Source: Otatea glauca
Lineage: Eukaryota > Streptophyta > Magnoliopsida > Poales > Poaceae
NCBI GenBank assembly: GCA_036346275.1
Contig: CM070723.1
Span: 3,162,001-3,226,000, forward strand
Reading direction: 5' to 3'
Length of the DNA: 64,000 nucleotides
Under the pieces are notes generated by a model. It saw only the letters and a program-made list of their open reading frames with translations. It had not been told where the DNA came from and did not search any database. Positions 34,717 through 45,912 of this stretch are shown piece by piece; within the stretch, counting starts at the first letter, position 1; the number at the start of each line of letters is the position of its first letter. Position numbers and translations under genes: made by a program.

Positions 34717-35479
34717 GAGTTTTTTTTAAATAATACATTTTAAAAAGTAATTTCGACATTAATACGCGGGTGAAAATTTTTGCAAAAATAATACTACATC
34801 GCCCAACCGGTTGGCGAAAATCGAGTAGTCGCCAGATGGTTCGGCGAAAATGCTATTTTCGCCAAACGGTGTGGCGAAAATTGGTTAATTGCGCCATTAG
34901 CACCGTCTGACAGAGCAACCGGTCGGGACACCCTATTTTCGCCACATAGTATGGCGAAAATAGGGTTTTCGGTATGGCGAAAATAGACTGGCTTTTTTGT
35001 GAAGGTTGGAAAGAAGGTCAAACAATGACGAAATTTTTTGAAATTTTTTGTGGAGGTTCCTGACACATCAATGATGTTCCCATAAAAATTTCAGATGATT
35101 ATCACATCTGAGAAATTTTTAAAAATTCAAACATTGCTACTGTCCTAAAAATTTTCGTCATTGTTTGACCTACTTTCCAACCTTCACAAAAAAGCCAGTC
35201 TATTTTCGCCATACGGTATGGCGAAAACCCTATTTTCGCCATACCATGTGGCGAAAATAGGGTGTTCCGGCCGGTTGCTCAGTTAGACGTTGCTAATGTT
35301 GCAATTAACCTATTTTCGCCATACCGTTTGGCGAAAATAGCATTTTCGCCAAACCATCTGGCGACTACTCGATTTTCGCCAACCAGTTGGGCGATGTAGT
35401 ATTATTTTTGCAAATTTTTTCACCCGCGTATTAATATCGCAATTACTTTTAAAAAATGTATTATTTTAAAAGAAAATTC
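34717..35479. mobile_element. element C: 763-bp fold-back MULE derivative, TSD AAAGCTTCAC
   Basis: Almost entirely an inverted repeat: arm 1 at about 34717-35050, arm 2 at about 35145-35479, loop about 95 bp. Flanked by the perfect 10-bp duplication AAAGCTTCAC (34707-34716 and 35480-35489). The terminus GAGTTTTTTTTAAATAATAC (other end GAATTTTCTTTTAAAATAATAC) resembles the MULE B terminus. Each arm carries four or five short palindromes of the type TTTTCGCCATAC...GTATGGCGAAAA. It is non-coding and sits in an intron of the RNA-binding-protein gene, so it would be transcribed as a near-perfect hairpin. Confidence 0.92.
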
Positions 35480-37329
35480 AAAGCTTCACTATATGCAATA
35501 GTGTGCTTCTAGAAAATCCTCTGAGTATATTGAGCTGATGGGCTAATGAAGGAGCTTTAGCTACATTTCATTTAGCTATGGTTTGTCTGGTGCTGGAGTA
35601 ACATTTCATTTAGCTATTTGTTTGTCTAATGCTAGAGTCAACACTAGAAGTTTAACAAAAAAGACAGTTTCATTAGCTGATCCAAGTTTAACAAAAAAAG
35701 ACAGTTTCATTAGCTGATTCAAGCCAATCTGTTCATTTTTAAAATTATTGTGCTACAGAAAACAACCTTACTTCCGGTATGTATCCATCTTTTACTCTTT
35801 CTAATATTGTCAGTCGTACACAATGGCTATCGGACTGAAGGATTTTGCACAACAATGGATTCATAATTGAAAGATCTAATGAAGATGACAAACGGAAAAA
35901 TTGAGATGCTAGTGTCAGAGCTCAAGAGTGTGGTAAAGCTATTAGAGAATCGAGTTCCCTTGAATGAACCACCATTTCAACATTCTCACTTTTCTGTAGA
36001 GCATGATGAGAAGCAATATAAGCCTAATGAGTGTAATTCCAACAAATTAGAGGTAACAATTAGATCATCTATTCTTTTCTTCCCCATTTTTGGTTCTTCA
36101 GAGAGGACTGCCTCAAATATTCATTCCCAGTAGACTGCGTTATATGAAATGCCTGCTCTTAAAATTCAGAATGTGATAGTCCTGTTTGGTAACCGAGCTC
36201 CTATAGGCTGCCTATAACCAATTGTCAGAGTTAGTTACAAGATGATTTCTTCATGCTACTATTTTCCTTGTGATTCAGATATCTAGAAAAGCACTTAATA
36301 CAGTAGATGCAAAGGAATTTCCTTGTATTTATTGCATGCAGGATGCTTTAGATCAGACAGACAATAATGTTGTAACCTGCAAGTATAGATCATTTTAATT
36401 CGTCTATTTTCTGCCCTAAGTCCCCTTGTACATTTTTACATTGGGCCATGACTGCCTTTGCTTTCTTCTTATTTACTTGCATAATGTATTATGATATTGT
36501 CTCCAGATGAAATAGAGGCTTGTATACAATCTGATGAACTTTAGCAGCAATCAGGAAAATATGGGCACACAAAGAACCCATTTGCAAAATCAAGCATCTG
36601 ACAACACTAAGTGCCTACATGCTAATCAAGAAAATTCACTTAATGGACTCAACACAAATATGTTTCCAGGAACAGATCCTAAAGCTTCAAACCCGATTCA
36701 GTCTGCTGGATACGTACACCCTCCATTCCCTGCTTTGCCAGGTCTTCAATACCCAGTATCCTACCCAGGTTTCTTTGTGGGAGACAGACCACCGTGTTTC
36801 TCAGATGGCTCAGTAAATATGCCAAATATGCATAGCAATCATATCTTACCTTTATCAAGCACAAGGATAGGGAGTAAGATAGAAGGTTTATAAAAGCTAA
36901 CCTTCTGTTACTTTTAAGTTGCATTTCTCCAAGTATATTATCCGACTGATCATTTTACTTATGTTAACCGTCAGGACCTCCCAGGGCTAATCTATTTGTC
37001 TATGACATCCCTCAAGAATACGGTGACCAAGACCTGGCAAATCTGTTTCGAGTATTTGATAGGGTCCTGAGTGCCAAAGTTTTCATTGACAAAGATACTG
37101 GTGTTAGTAAATGTTTCGGTAAACATCTGCATCTCTATATTTTGCGTAGTAACTGCAACGGGAGTTTGTCGTAGTCATACCCTGTGCCTTCTCCTGTGCA
37201 GGCTTTGTGAGTTTTGACACACCACCGTCAGCTCAGGCTGCCATTAGGACGATGAATGGTTCACAATTAGGTGGTAAAACGGTACCGCTCAAGAGGGAAA
37301 CAGGAACAAAAGCCCAATTGACATTGTAA

Positions 37330-37676
37330 AGAGTTTTGGTCAGCAGAACAACCCCTTTGTAACAAGAGATGCTGGATGCTGACATGCTGTAGTTCTGAGA
37401 GTATACCATCCTGCATGGCGAACAAGGCAATATAACAGTAGATGGAATAGTATTGATGTCGCTATGACATAGTTGTTACCTGTTACTCTCTAAGATAACC
37501 ATAATTTCTACGCATACTTGTCTTGTTGCAGCGAGTGTGTCTGAACAATTCGTATGATCGAATCTGACATTGGCTTAGACATCAGATTTTTTTCGACTGA
37601 GGGGGGGACACCGTACAGCATCTAGCCTCTGTTTTCTCTAAAACGGAAAACCCAGTTCCAACTTCAAACCAAAAGA
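37330..37676. other. 3' flank of the RRM gene
   Basis: Probably the 3' UTR and downstream DNA of the RNA-binding-protein gene. I see no other gene. A clear polyadenylation signal cannot be singled out; AT-rich ATAACCATAATTTC at about 37494 is a possible region. Confidence 0.4.
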
Positions 37677-37678
37677 TA

Positions 37679-37920
37679 CGCTCCTCCGTCCAAGTTTATA
37701 GCGCGTATTTTTTTAATAGCATTATGCATAAATATAGGAAGCATTTCATGTTTCAATACAAAAATCAGTGTGATATTCGCTTTATACCTCTAATAAGTAT
37801 CCAGATTTATTTTCTACATGCATGTGTTAAATATAACGCTTAGAAATAATAATTAATAGTAGTTCTCATTGGTTTATATGTCAAGAGGAAAATGCACCGC
37901 ATAAACTTGGACCTAAGGAG
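37679..37920. mobile_element. Stowaway-like MITE, TSD TA
   Basis: The left end CGCTCCTCCGTCCAAGTTTA and the right end read inward, CTCCTTAGGTCCAAGTTTAT, form inverted repeats flanked by TA (37677-37678, 37921-37922). Terminal motif and TA duplication are typical of Stowaway elements. Confidence 0.85.
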
Positions 37921-38104
37921 TAAAACGCTACCGAATGAAACTGAGTCAGCAACATGCTGCAAAAGAAGATGTGTAAACTGACCCGAAGAAACTCCTGAAC
38001 CACTTCAAATGCTATAGATCAACTACAAAAGCAAAGGAAACACTTTTCATACCGCTGGCTAAATCCGCTGAAATGGCTCTTCAGTTGGGGGAACCAAAGA
38101 GTTC

Positions 38105-38595
38105 CATCGGTTGGCATCGTCGGTGCCCAAGGAATTAAGCAACCTCCTCGATTCCCCATACACGGCGACCCAGAAGTGGAATCACCAAGCTATCATCAGT
38201 GGGTCTCTAAAATTGGCTCTCGGTTGCGTCGGGTCGGGCCTTACGCAGGATGCTCACAGTGCTCCCGCCCAGGCCCATGCTGTAAGGCAAGAGATTTCCG
38301 AGGAACGAACAGACCAGGTTAGGAAATTTCTGAGGAGAGTTGAGAGAGGGGTGGAGGCGAGGAAGGCCGCTCGCGTGTGGTGTGGCACCGAGGCGAAGCA
38401 GCAGAGGTTGCTTCCAACGGTGAAGGACGGCAGTACTCCGTCGCTGGCGGCGGCGGCGGCGGCCGGCGGATTTGGGCCGAGGTTTGAGGAGGCTCGGAAC
38501 TCGAAATGGTGGGAGTTGAGGCTTGCGCTCCCACCCCTGGTGCTAGCCGTTCGATCGGTATTGGGCGGACACGATCCTGCAGAAATCAAAATAAA
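38105..38595. other. GC-rich island, possible gene fragment
   Basis: A GC-rich stretch between AT-rich flanks with open frames on both strands (plus 38111-38680; minus 38254-38589) and a short (GGC)n run near 38448-38465. Neither strand shows a motif, splice logic or a codon pattern I can defend. It may be a decayed first exon or 5' UTR. The plus frame runs into a MITE, which argues against its C-terminus. Confidence 0.3.
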
Positions 38596-38617
38596 ATTTC
38601 AAACGGAGGCGAGTTTA

Positions 38618-38873
38618 GACCCGTTTGTTTACCCTCGAGCTTACTTAAACAACTTAAAAACAATCATCTTTTATACGTGATAAAGATAAATAATTTTACT
38701 CTAATTTTAATAGCATTAGTCTAAGATCAATCCTCAATAAACTTAAAAAAAAGCACATCTCTGATGATTTTTGGTATTTAGTTATATGGAGGCTTATAGC
38801 TTTTGAAAAAGCTAAGGAAAAAAGTCACCTATTTATTAAGCTTTGGCTTTTGAAAGCTTAAACAAATAGAGTC
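38618..38873. mobile_element. PIF/Tourist-like MITE, TSD TTA
   Basis: A 256-bp element with inverted ends GACCCGTTTGTTTACC and, from the other side, GACTCTATTTGTTTAAGC, flanked by TTA (38615-38617, 38874-38876). The body is AT-rich. Confidence 0.85.
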
Positions 38874-38876
38874 TTA

Positions 38877-39466
38877 AAATATCTAAATTTTACAAGAAAA
38901 AATATAATTTCCAAAGGATTGGTATAAAATTTGCACGTTCCCAACGAGGCCTCAAAATCAATTCACATGGCAACAATGGCTGCCTACGTTCAAACGACTT
39001 TTAGTGTACCAAACGTGGACATAGATAATATATATATTCATCCTTATGCGCCAGATATTGAGAAATTCGACATTGCCTATTTGCCTTAGACGTCACTAAT
39101 TGGCTTCATATCATTGTGATTTAGAAATTTGATAACAATTGTTATGGTCTTCTCAGAGCTCCTCCTGTAATACTTGATATCATCAACCAGCAGGTATGAT
39201 GTGTTCAAGATCATCATAGAAAAAGTTGATGGATGAAAGAAAAAGATGAGCACCACAAAGCATGATTTGGATTTGCAAACTCACGAGGACCTCGTGCATA
39301 AATGATTCTCGCTCTTCGTAGTACGGAGAAATTTTTTTTGTTGATGCAAGAATTGGCTCCCCTTGATGCATCACTAAAAGCAAATAGCATATTTATAATA
39401 GCTTTGCCGATGTTTGCGGAACAAAGAAGAGCATAAAAGAATGGCTACTATCCAATTTTCCCTCCG
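38877..39466. other. gene-free AT-rich stretch
   Basis: I see no gene or defined element here; only short AT-rich open frames. Confidence 0.5.
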
Positions 39467-39474
39467 ATCACAAA

Positions 39475-40039
39475 TAGGGATGAAAACAGGTCGGATATTT
39501 CTCGTTCGATCCGGAACCGGATCCGATCGGGACCGGATTTTATTATCCAGGCTGATCCGGGATCGGATCCGGATACTTGAATCCGGATTTGGGATCGGAT
39601 CCGGACCATCCAATATCCGGTAAATACGGGACGGGATCCGGATATTCGGATTTTTCCTATTCGGATATCAGCAAGACCCAGCCCATTTTTACCATATTTT
39701 TTCTATATCAGCCCATTTATTTTAACAATTAGTTGGTTCTATTGATCCTCAAGTAGCATATTTTTTCTACGATATCTATTGAGTTTGATTGATATATAAC
39801 TTGTTATTATAGTTATGTACTCGTATAGTTTTACTTCAATATATGTTACTCCATATTTACGTGTATTATCCGTTTCCGACCCGTATCCGCCACATATCCG
39901 TCCCGTATCTGTACCCCGAATAACCCGAATCCGTATCCGTATTCGGTTAACCCATATCCGGTTCCGAATCCGAAAAAAAATATGGGTTAGGATACGAGAA
40001 GAGCAATATCCGCCCGTATCCGACCCGTTTTCACCCCTA
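39475..40039. mobile_element. hAT-like MITE, TSD (A/G)TCACAAA
   Basis: A 565-bp element with inverted ends TAGGGATGAAAACAGGTCGG and, from the other side, TAGGGGTGAAAACGGGTCGG, flanked by ATCACAAA (39467-39474) and GTCACAAA (40040-40047), an 8-bp duplication with one mismatch. Both halves are full of ATCCGG/CCGGAT and related words, the subterminal repeats usual in hAT elements. No coding capacity. Confidence 0.92.
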
Positions 40040-40047
40040 GTCACAAA

Positions 40048-40289
40048 CGGACGTCGTTTTGGACGTTCACATGATCTTTAAAATACAGTTTTGATCGCTA
40101 ATTTATATTATAATATATTTATAAAATCCAATGAAAGTATAATATTACAAAATTAATTTTTGAGACAAATATGCACAAATAATTTTCGTGTATCCAATTT
40201 AAATATTTAAAAAGATATTAACCGTCAAAGTTTCGAAAGTTTGACACTATCTGCATTAAAACAACAACTATTTTTTTTATTAGGGGAAG
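40048..40289. repeat. Stowaway-like AT-rich repeat (reverse copy)
   Basis: Contains the words ATCCAATTTAAATATTTAAA and AGATATTAACCGTCAAAGTT, which are the reverse complement of the body shared by the MITEs at 17334-17591 and 44928-45156. Ends are unclear because it abuts the hAT MITE. Confidence 0.5.
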
Positions 40290-40341
40290 TATATCATTTT
40301 CATATCCTGCTCATAGCTCTCTCTCTAACCTAATCTATCAC

Positions 40342-41243
40342 TGTCGGCGTTTTCGAGCGCCGGTAAGTAAATTTGTAAGTCTAAGGGGTCGCGCGTTCCA
40401 CTCCCTGAATGGTTAGACTCGTGAGTCCAAGATGTATCTTGGTTGGTGAAAGTCCCTACTCCGATTCGGATGGCGATTGTATTGCTTTTGCACTATGTTT
40501 CTGACGAGGCTCCTAAATGACTTAGTCTCCTCGTGTTCTTATGTGTCCCCTTTGAATCGTTTAGTCCCGCCTCCTTTTATCTGAAGGAAGGGCAGGTTAC
40601 ATCGAGTTGGGGAAGAGCGAGGTGACCTATGTTAGGAGCTCGGTCCTTAAATCTGTGGATGGTCGCCACCCGTCTTGCCCATCTTTGGGTTGGTAGCCTT
40701 GGTGGTCGGGAGGTTAGGTATTCCCCGGGAAATAGCGTACTTGCCCTCTGTGATCCTTGCGAATGCTGACGTCGCGGTGCATGACGTTGGTGCTGCCTCG
40801 GGAGGGAGCGTGCGTTAAATCTTGTCGCGGATCGGTTGATGGGGTGGAAGCTTTGTCTTCTGCGATCACGGATCTTCTTGGGAAGGAGCCACCGCCCTTG
40901 TATAGTCACTCCGATTGACCTCATTCGAGTGCGTGGCGGTAGGCGATGAGGACTGACACGCGGCCCTCGGCGTTAAATCACCTTGGTTCGGTTGAGTCGG
41001 AGATCCCGCCCGCCAAGAGGGTCGGGGCGTTGTCCGGTCGAGTCGGGGATCCCGCCCGCCAAGAGGGAAGTCGGGGCTATTGTCCGTCGGATTCGCTTCC
41101 TGTCCGGTCGAGAGCGGATGTCTTGTCTTGATCTCGCAGCGATTCGGTCGGTGGCGGGCGGCGGCTGTTAAGTGGAGATATGCTTGAAGCCGCTGGCTCG
41201 TCGCTTCGGGCTGTTGGGGTACCCCTGTTATTAGTATTCGTCA
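40342..41243 (+). mobile_element. solo LTR, 902 bp, family L1 (Gypsy-type), TSD ATCAC
   Basis: Begins TGTCGGCGTTTTCGAGCGCC and ends TTATTAGTATTCGTCA. It is flanked by ATCAC on both sides (40337-40341 and 41244-41248). Sequence is collinear with the reverse-oriented copy at 14363-15270 through GTAAATTTGTAAGTCTA, CCTGAATGGTTAGACTCG and GGTTACATCGAG. No internal region, hence a solo LTR. Confidence 0.93.
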
Positions 41244-41248
41244 ATCAC

Positions 41249-42114
41249 CATGCTACTAGCCTACTAGCCTGGCATGTGCCTACGAGGCAAGCTTCCCTGG
41301 TTCAGTAGCTATTTCCTTTGCTGTTTTTAAAGCCTTTCTATTCAATTTCCCTTTTTCTCTTTTTTTTCTAGGGCAAAAAAAATCTTCTTAATATATTCAT
41401 TAAGCATTTTAGGGTGTGTTGACCTAGCATAGGTGTATGTCACAGGTTGGGCTTACTGTCGATTAGTCAAACTAGCACACTTCACAAGCAAACCTCAGAT
41501 CGAACATGGTTGGTTAGCTAGATTCTAGAACATGTTTTGGGCGTAATTAATGTTCAGTCACCCACTCTGTTTTCACGTAAGCATGGAGTGGTGTCACTGC
41601 AAAGTCGTTGTGATGTACACTGTCACCGCGTGTGAGCTCCAACAAACGGACGGCTGTATTTGACATTCGCAAAGCTGAGATCTGGTTGAATCTTCGCAGG
41701 AACGTACACGCATTATTTAGATCCCTTCACACTTTTTCCCCACTTTTGTGCCTGTTTTGAACAAAATTATAAATCTAGTCCTTTTTAATCGTGAAAGCAC
41801 CTACAACCGATATGTGTCACTTACGATACTCTCCTACCTCATGTATCGCAACATATAATTGCCAAGCTCGAGCATTACGGTACCCTTTACTACTGAGCTC
41901 GGGTACCGTGGTACCTCGTCCTATCGAGCTTGGGTATCACAGTACCTCATGCTGCTGAATTCGGGTACTGCGGTAGCTCATCTACCATAGTGGGTGTGTT
42001 GCCGGCGATCTATTGTGGTAGAGTAGCATGATAGATGATACATGTTGTTTATCGATACTTTCGTAGTTAAGAAGAAGAGTCGATTTGTAATTTGATATAG
42101 GTCATATAGGCAAG
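41249..42114. other. gene-free stretch with a 31-bp repeat
   Basis: No gene is seen. The only structured part is the tandem repeat at 41864-41987, listed separately. Confidence 0.5.
41864..41987. repeat. 31-bp tandem repeat, four copies
   Basis: Units start near 41864, 41895, 41926 and 41957, with consensus around GAGCTCGGGTACCGTGGTAC followed by CTCATCCTACT. Divergence between copies is moderate. Confidence 0.85.
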
Positions 42115-42715
42115 GAAAAGTTTTGCTAGTGCCATTGAAAAAATATCAAATTTCGTTTGTCACTACTCTTTTTCTCGTTTCATTTTTGCCGCTGCTACTT
42201 CAATTTATCCCCATTTTGCCATTTTCGTTCGTTGACTATGAGTTGATCGTCAGTTAGAATTATTTCTTCTGTTTTTTTATTTTTTAAAGATAACAAATGA
42301 AGTTCAATTCTTTTAGAAAAAAATTGTATATTCCTAGACTGCTAAATATGGTATCATAAATTTTTCAAAGCATGATCAAGCTTGTACATTTTTATAAAAA
42401 TCTAGAGCTGGAGTCAAATGACTTTATTTTTACAAAAATGTATAAGCTTTATCGTGCCCAGAAAAAAAATTATGGTACCATCTTTAGCAATCTAGGATCA
42501 TAAAAAAAATACAAAAGAATTGAACTTTATTTGTTATGTTTAAAAAATCAAAAACTGAATGAACAATTTTGACTAACGGTCAACTCGTAGTCAACTAACG
42601 GAAATGGTAAAAAGGAGGAAAAAGAGAAAAGACTAGTGATAAAAATGAAACGAGAAAAAGAGTAGCAGCAAAAGCAACATTGAGCATTTTTTCAGTAATA
42701 CCTACGAAATTTTCC
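42115..42715. mobile_element. element E: 601-bp fold-back element
   Basis: Two arms (about 42115-42410 and 42415-42715) are reverse complements with scattered mismatches and almost no loop. Landmarks are CTACTCTTTTTCTCGTTTCA, CGTTAGTTGACTACGAGTTG-like and AACAAATGAAGTTCAATTCTTTT. Ends read GAAAAGTTTTGC and, from the other side, GGAAAATTTCGTAGG. I could not identify a target duplication, so the superfamily is open. Confidence 0.8.
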
Positions 42716-44927
42716 CAAACATGAAATATTTGCACTCAAAATTGACAAGGTTTGGGCACTGTACTAGCCCCTATGAATTTTTTTCAAATGTAGCCCTTTG
42801 ACCCGCAGATGCCACGTACAAGAAGCGCGGAAATTACCACGACACGTGGCGAGCACGAAAACTCATCCTGCTGCAGAACCTGAGCGCATGAAATCATCAC
42901 GGGAACAACTGGCGAGGGCGGAGGCACGGTAACTGAAGTTCCATGGAGCAGGGCCACGGCAATTCAATTTTCCGCCGCGTGTGGGCGCCGCAAGTCAGTT
43001 TTAATTCAGTTGAATGGGAGCGTGAAACAGTATTCCCACAGTACTATAGTGCAGGAAAAGCGATGTCCTGTGCTACAGTGTGACAGAATGAGGCTATTCT
43101 TGATAAAAAAAAAGGGAAAGGTAATATTTAAAAAAATGAAGAAAGATGGCAGATAAGTCATCAGTTCAAGAACCGACGAAAACCGCTCAGTAAACCGATC
43201 TAATTCAAAAAAAGTTGGAAAAATTTATGCGTTGAAAACCACTCGAAAACCGTTTTTAAGTAGCATTCAATTGGTCGGTTGTACGTGGTTTTTCGTTGAA
43301 AACCGTACGGTTTTCGAATTTTTTTTCAATTTTTTTTATTTCGTAAACCTTCTGTTACAGTTTTCGAACGGTTTTTCAAGCAGTTTTCGCGGTTTTCAAA
43401 TTTCAAACAATTGTTTTTAAAACGGTTTTTAAAACCCTTGTCTGGTCTGGACTGGACCCAGGACGCCCATCCTTTTAACGTCCACGTCAAGACTTTTTGT
43501 AAAGGAGTGAAATTTGTGGTCGACACCAAAAGCAGCCAAATTGAAATGTCAGACCACTAACCATACGTTGTCTAGTCGTGTAGGCATAAGAAATGGCATC
43601 GATGCAACTTTGCTCACGCACGCAAACCGTTCTTTTCACTCGGTAAATCTACGAGGTGATTGACTAAGTGAATCATAGACGAGTACTCTTTGTTTTAGAA
43701 CAGTACACCATTGACTTTTCGTCAATAAGATTAAACTTTGACCATTAATTTTATACTAATACATTTATAAAAAAAACTTATTTACGTTACACTAAGTCAA
43801 TATATATAAATGTTCATTCTTTTTTATCTAATAGATATACCAACTACTATTTATTTATACTTCCTCCGGTAGTAGGGTAGTAGAAATATCCTTGTCAAAT
43901 TAATGACTAGATCTAATTTCTACTACCACCGTATAACACTACTATAGTACAGTGTAAAATTTCTTTTATAAAGTATTGCGAAAGTACAGTACTACAAAAG
44001 TATTTGTTACGACGAATCTAACAATATTATTTTAATGCGATCAATTTAAACATTATTGGTTGAAAATTACGAGATTTGACCGGTACAAATCAGAAGGGAC
44101 GAGTATTTTGACATGGGAGTACGTTGAGTGCACGTACACGGCAAAAGCTATCAGTTTTTTTTTTTGGGTAGTTGCATGGAGTATGATACGATTGTTGTTT
44201 TTTCAGGACAATAGAGAGAGAGAGAGAGAATCAAAGGAGGTAGTGAATAGTGCTCGAGCATACTGATGGAGCCAGAAGGGTGGACGTCATTTGGCTTCTA
44301 GAAGGGAGGCCCGAGGTCAACCCTTCTAGAAGGGCCAAAGCTGGCACACGCCGCAGACAGCGAGGGCCGTGTGTGTTCGTAATGCTGCAGATTAGCTTAT
44401 CTATCTAGAAATTCTAAAGCCACCATTTGGAGTACATTGAGTATTTTCCACATGAACGAGGACTCCGTCGGAGACTAGGAGTCTCTACTCTCTACCACAG
44501 AAGTTAACCGGTCAAAGTGGTGCTTCTAGAATAGGTTCAGTCATTTTCTTCGTAAAAACTCTGATTGTGATCATGATTTTATACGTACGGTGGTAAAAAA
44601 AATACGGGGAATTTTGATAGATGAGTCATCAAATATGATGATATACTACTAACTTTCTTTTGAAATAATGCAGAGTTTGACTGGACCTAGGGTCTACTAT
44701 TACAAATCCGTCTATAGTGAAATGGAAAATAAATCATACGAGATCTCCTCGTCTTCAAACCTTGGCTTGGACCCATGTTTAAATCATGAAATGTGGACAT
44801 ACAAAGAAGTGGTTGGTTTATTCTGTCATGTATCTCGTAGAATTTTTCTTCGATAAGATGTTGATAGGTTAGTATATTATTTTCTCGGTAGCGGAGCAGC
44901 TACTAGTGGTATTACTACTCCCTTAAT
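42716..44927. other. gene-free stretch with small repeats
   Basis: No gene is supported. About 43165-43440 is rich in AAAACCG/CGGTTTT on both strands and may be a small hAT-like element with undefined ends. About 43690-43990 resembles the Stowaway-like AT-rich families. A short inverted repeat with TTCTAGAAGGG lies at 44290-44340. A GA microsatellite lies at about 44215-44228. Confidence 0.4.
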
Positions 44928-45156
44928 CACAGAAAGTTGTCCTTTCGAATATGTGTAGTTAAAATTTTAAAACTTTGACTATCAATATCTTTTTAAATAT
45001 TTAAATTGGATACGTGAAATAATGTGTAGATTTATCTTGAAAAAATCCTTTTGTAATACTATAATTTTATTAGATTTTATAAATATATTATAATATAAAT
45101 TAGTGATCAAAGCTCTTTTTTTTTTTGAACTAAACAACTATTTATGACAGATGGAG
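44928..45156. mobile_element. Stowaway-like MITE, TSD TA
   Basis: Starts CTCCCTTAATCACAGAAAG and ends GACAGATGGAG, flanked by TA (44926-44927, 45157-45158). The body shares TTTAAATATTTAAATTGGAT and AATTTTATTAG with the element at 17334-17591. Confidence 0.8.
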
Positions 45157-45486
45157 TAACTCCTAACTACTAATACCATTTCATTTAGAACACTTCTATA
45201 TTACACTAAATTTAATATGAACCGTTTTATTTTTTTTATCAAATGAATCAGATTAGTTGGTATCTATATATACTTTCTCTGACAGTGAAGTAATAAAAAT
45301 ATTTTTAATAAAACAATGGCTAAATTTGATTTCTGCTTCACACTAGTCCAACAACCTTAAAATTTATCTTTCATTTATCCTTTAAAAATCGTGCATGCGC
45401 GATAGTGTGCAATAAATACCTACGGTTTTCGGTTTTCATCCATCTCGCCTCCACAGTCACACATCTCTCTCCTCCTCCCGCCTCCG

Positions 45487-45912
45487 ATGGCCACCGTTCC
45501 ACCGACAATCTCTCAGCCGCAATTCGCGCTCCCAAGATCCCATGCCGGCGTCGTTGTCCCCGCCGCCGACGACAACGACAGCGAGAGCGAGAGCGTCGCG
45601 GAGTCGTGCCCGTACCTCCGGCCGACGGCGACCTACCTCGTCGGCGACGAGGACGACGACGGCTGCAGCAGCTGCGTCGAAGGAGACGAGTGCTACCAGC
45701 GACTCCATGGCGGCGAAGACGACGGCGAGGAGGAGATCAACAAGGGGAGCGTTTGGTGGACACGACTAGCGGCGGCCGGCCTCGTGTACCCGCCGGCGGT
45801 TCGTGCGCAGCAGCGGCAGGAGGAGGAGGAGGAGGACCCGAAGCGGGTGGCGGCGCGGCAGGAGGAGGACCGAAAGTTCTGGGAGGACTGCCTCGCCTCA
45901 GGTTATCCATGA
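45487..45912 (+). CDS. small acidic hypothetical protein
   Basis: A single open frame of 141 residues. The start has a good context (CCGATGGCC) after a leader with CTCTCTCCTCCTCC and an AATAAATACC box about 75 bp upstream that could be a weak TATA. The protein is strongly acidic: clusters DDNDSESES, GDEDDDG, GEDDGEEEIN and EEEEEDPK, with conserved-looking SCPYLRPTATYL and a C-terminus EEDRKFWEDCLASGYP. The Trp-Glu-x-Cys-Leu-Ala-x-Gly-Tyr-Pro ending recalls small uncharacterised plant proteins, but I do not recognise a function. Expected to be soluble, with no membrane segment or signal peptide. An alternative frame over the same region is Arg/Pro-rich and is rejected. Coding status is likely, not certain. 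Confidence 0.6.
   Translation: MATVPPTISQPQFALPRSHAGVVVPAADDNDSESESVAESCPYLRPTATYLVGDEDDDGCSSCVEGDECYQRLHGGEDDGEEEINKGSVWWTRLAAAGLVYPPAVRAQQRQEEEEEDPKRVAARQEEDRKFWEDCLASGYP

Larger units (their letters stand above)
32291..37329 (+). pseudogene. CELF/BRUNO-like RNA-binding protein gene (three RRMs), frame-disrupted
   Basis: Plant homologue of CELF/BRUNO proteins (BRN1/BRN2 group), which bind mRNA 3' UTRs. Exons by GT-AG and homology: 32291-32444 (RRM1, VRLFVGQVPRRM), 32574-32656 (CPSREEADKAIGAYHNK), about 32946-32987 (VKYADGELERL), 33165-33290 (HKLFVGMIPKSV, RRM2), 33385-33467 (NFESKENARVAIEPLNGKH), 34009-34199, an open segment about 35867-36052, about 36534-36885 (linker), 36975-37118 (RRM3, NLFVYDIPQEYGDQDL) and 37202-37329 (FGFVSFD, stop TAA). 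Problems: the normal acceptor of exon 3 (32937) gives an immediate frame loss, which only an alternative junction avoids; an 8-bp insertion at about 34042-34049 (AGCCTGAC-like duplication) shifts the frame after NWAD; and the acceptors of the linker exons are unclear. Mostly conserved exons suggest recent decay. A functional allele with altered splicing is possible. Confidence 0.65.

Noticed and set aside
34794..35066. Minus-strand open frame starting MSGTSTKNFKK, similar to one at 46107-46433
   Set aside because: The similarity comes from the non-coding module shared by elements C and D, not from a protein family.
38111..38680. Plus-strand open frame of 189 codons
   Set aside because: Runs into a MITE at 38618; opposite strand is also open; no recognisable domain. 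Kept only as a GC-rich island.
42115..42715. Calling element E a Mutator or hAT element
   Set aside because: Arms are clear but neither a 9-10-bp nor an 8-bp duplication could be matched, so the superfamily is left open.
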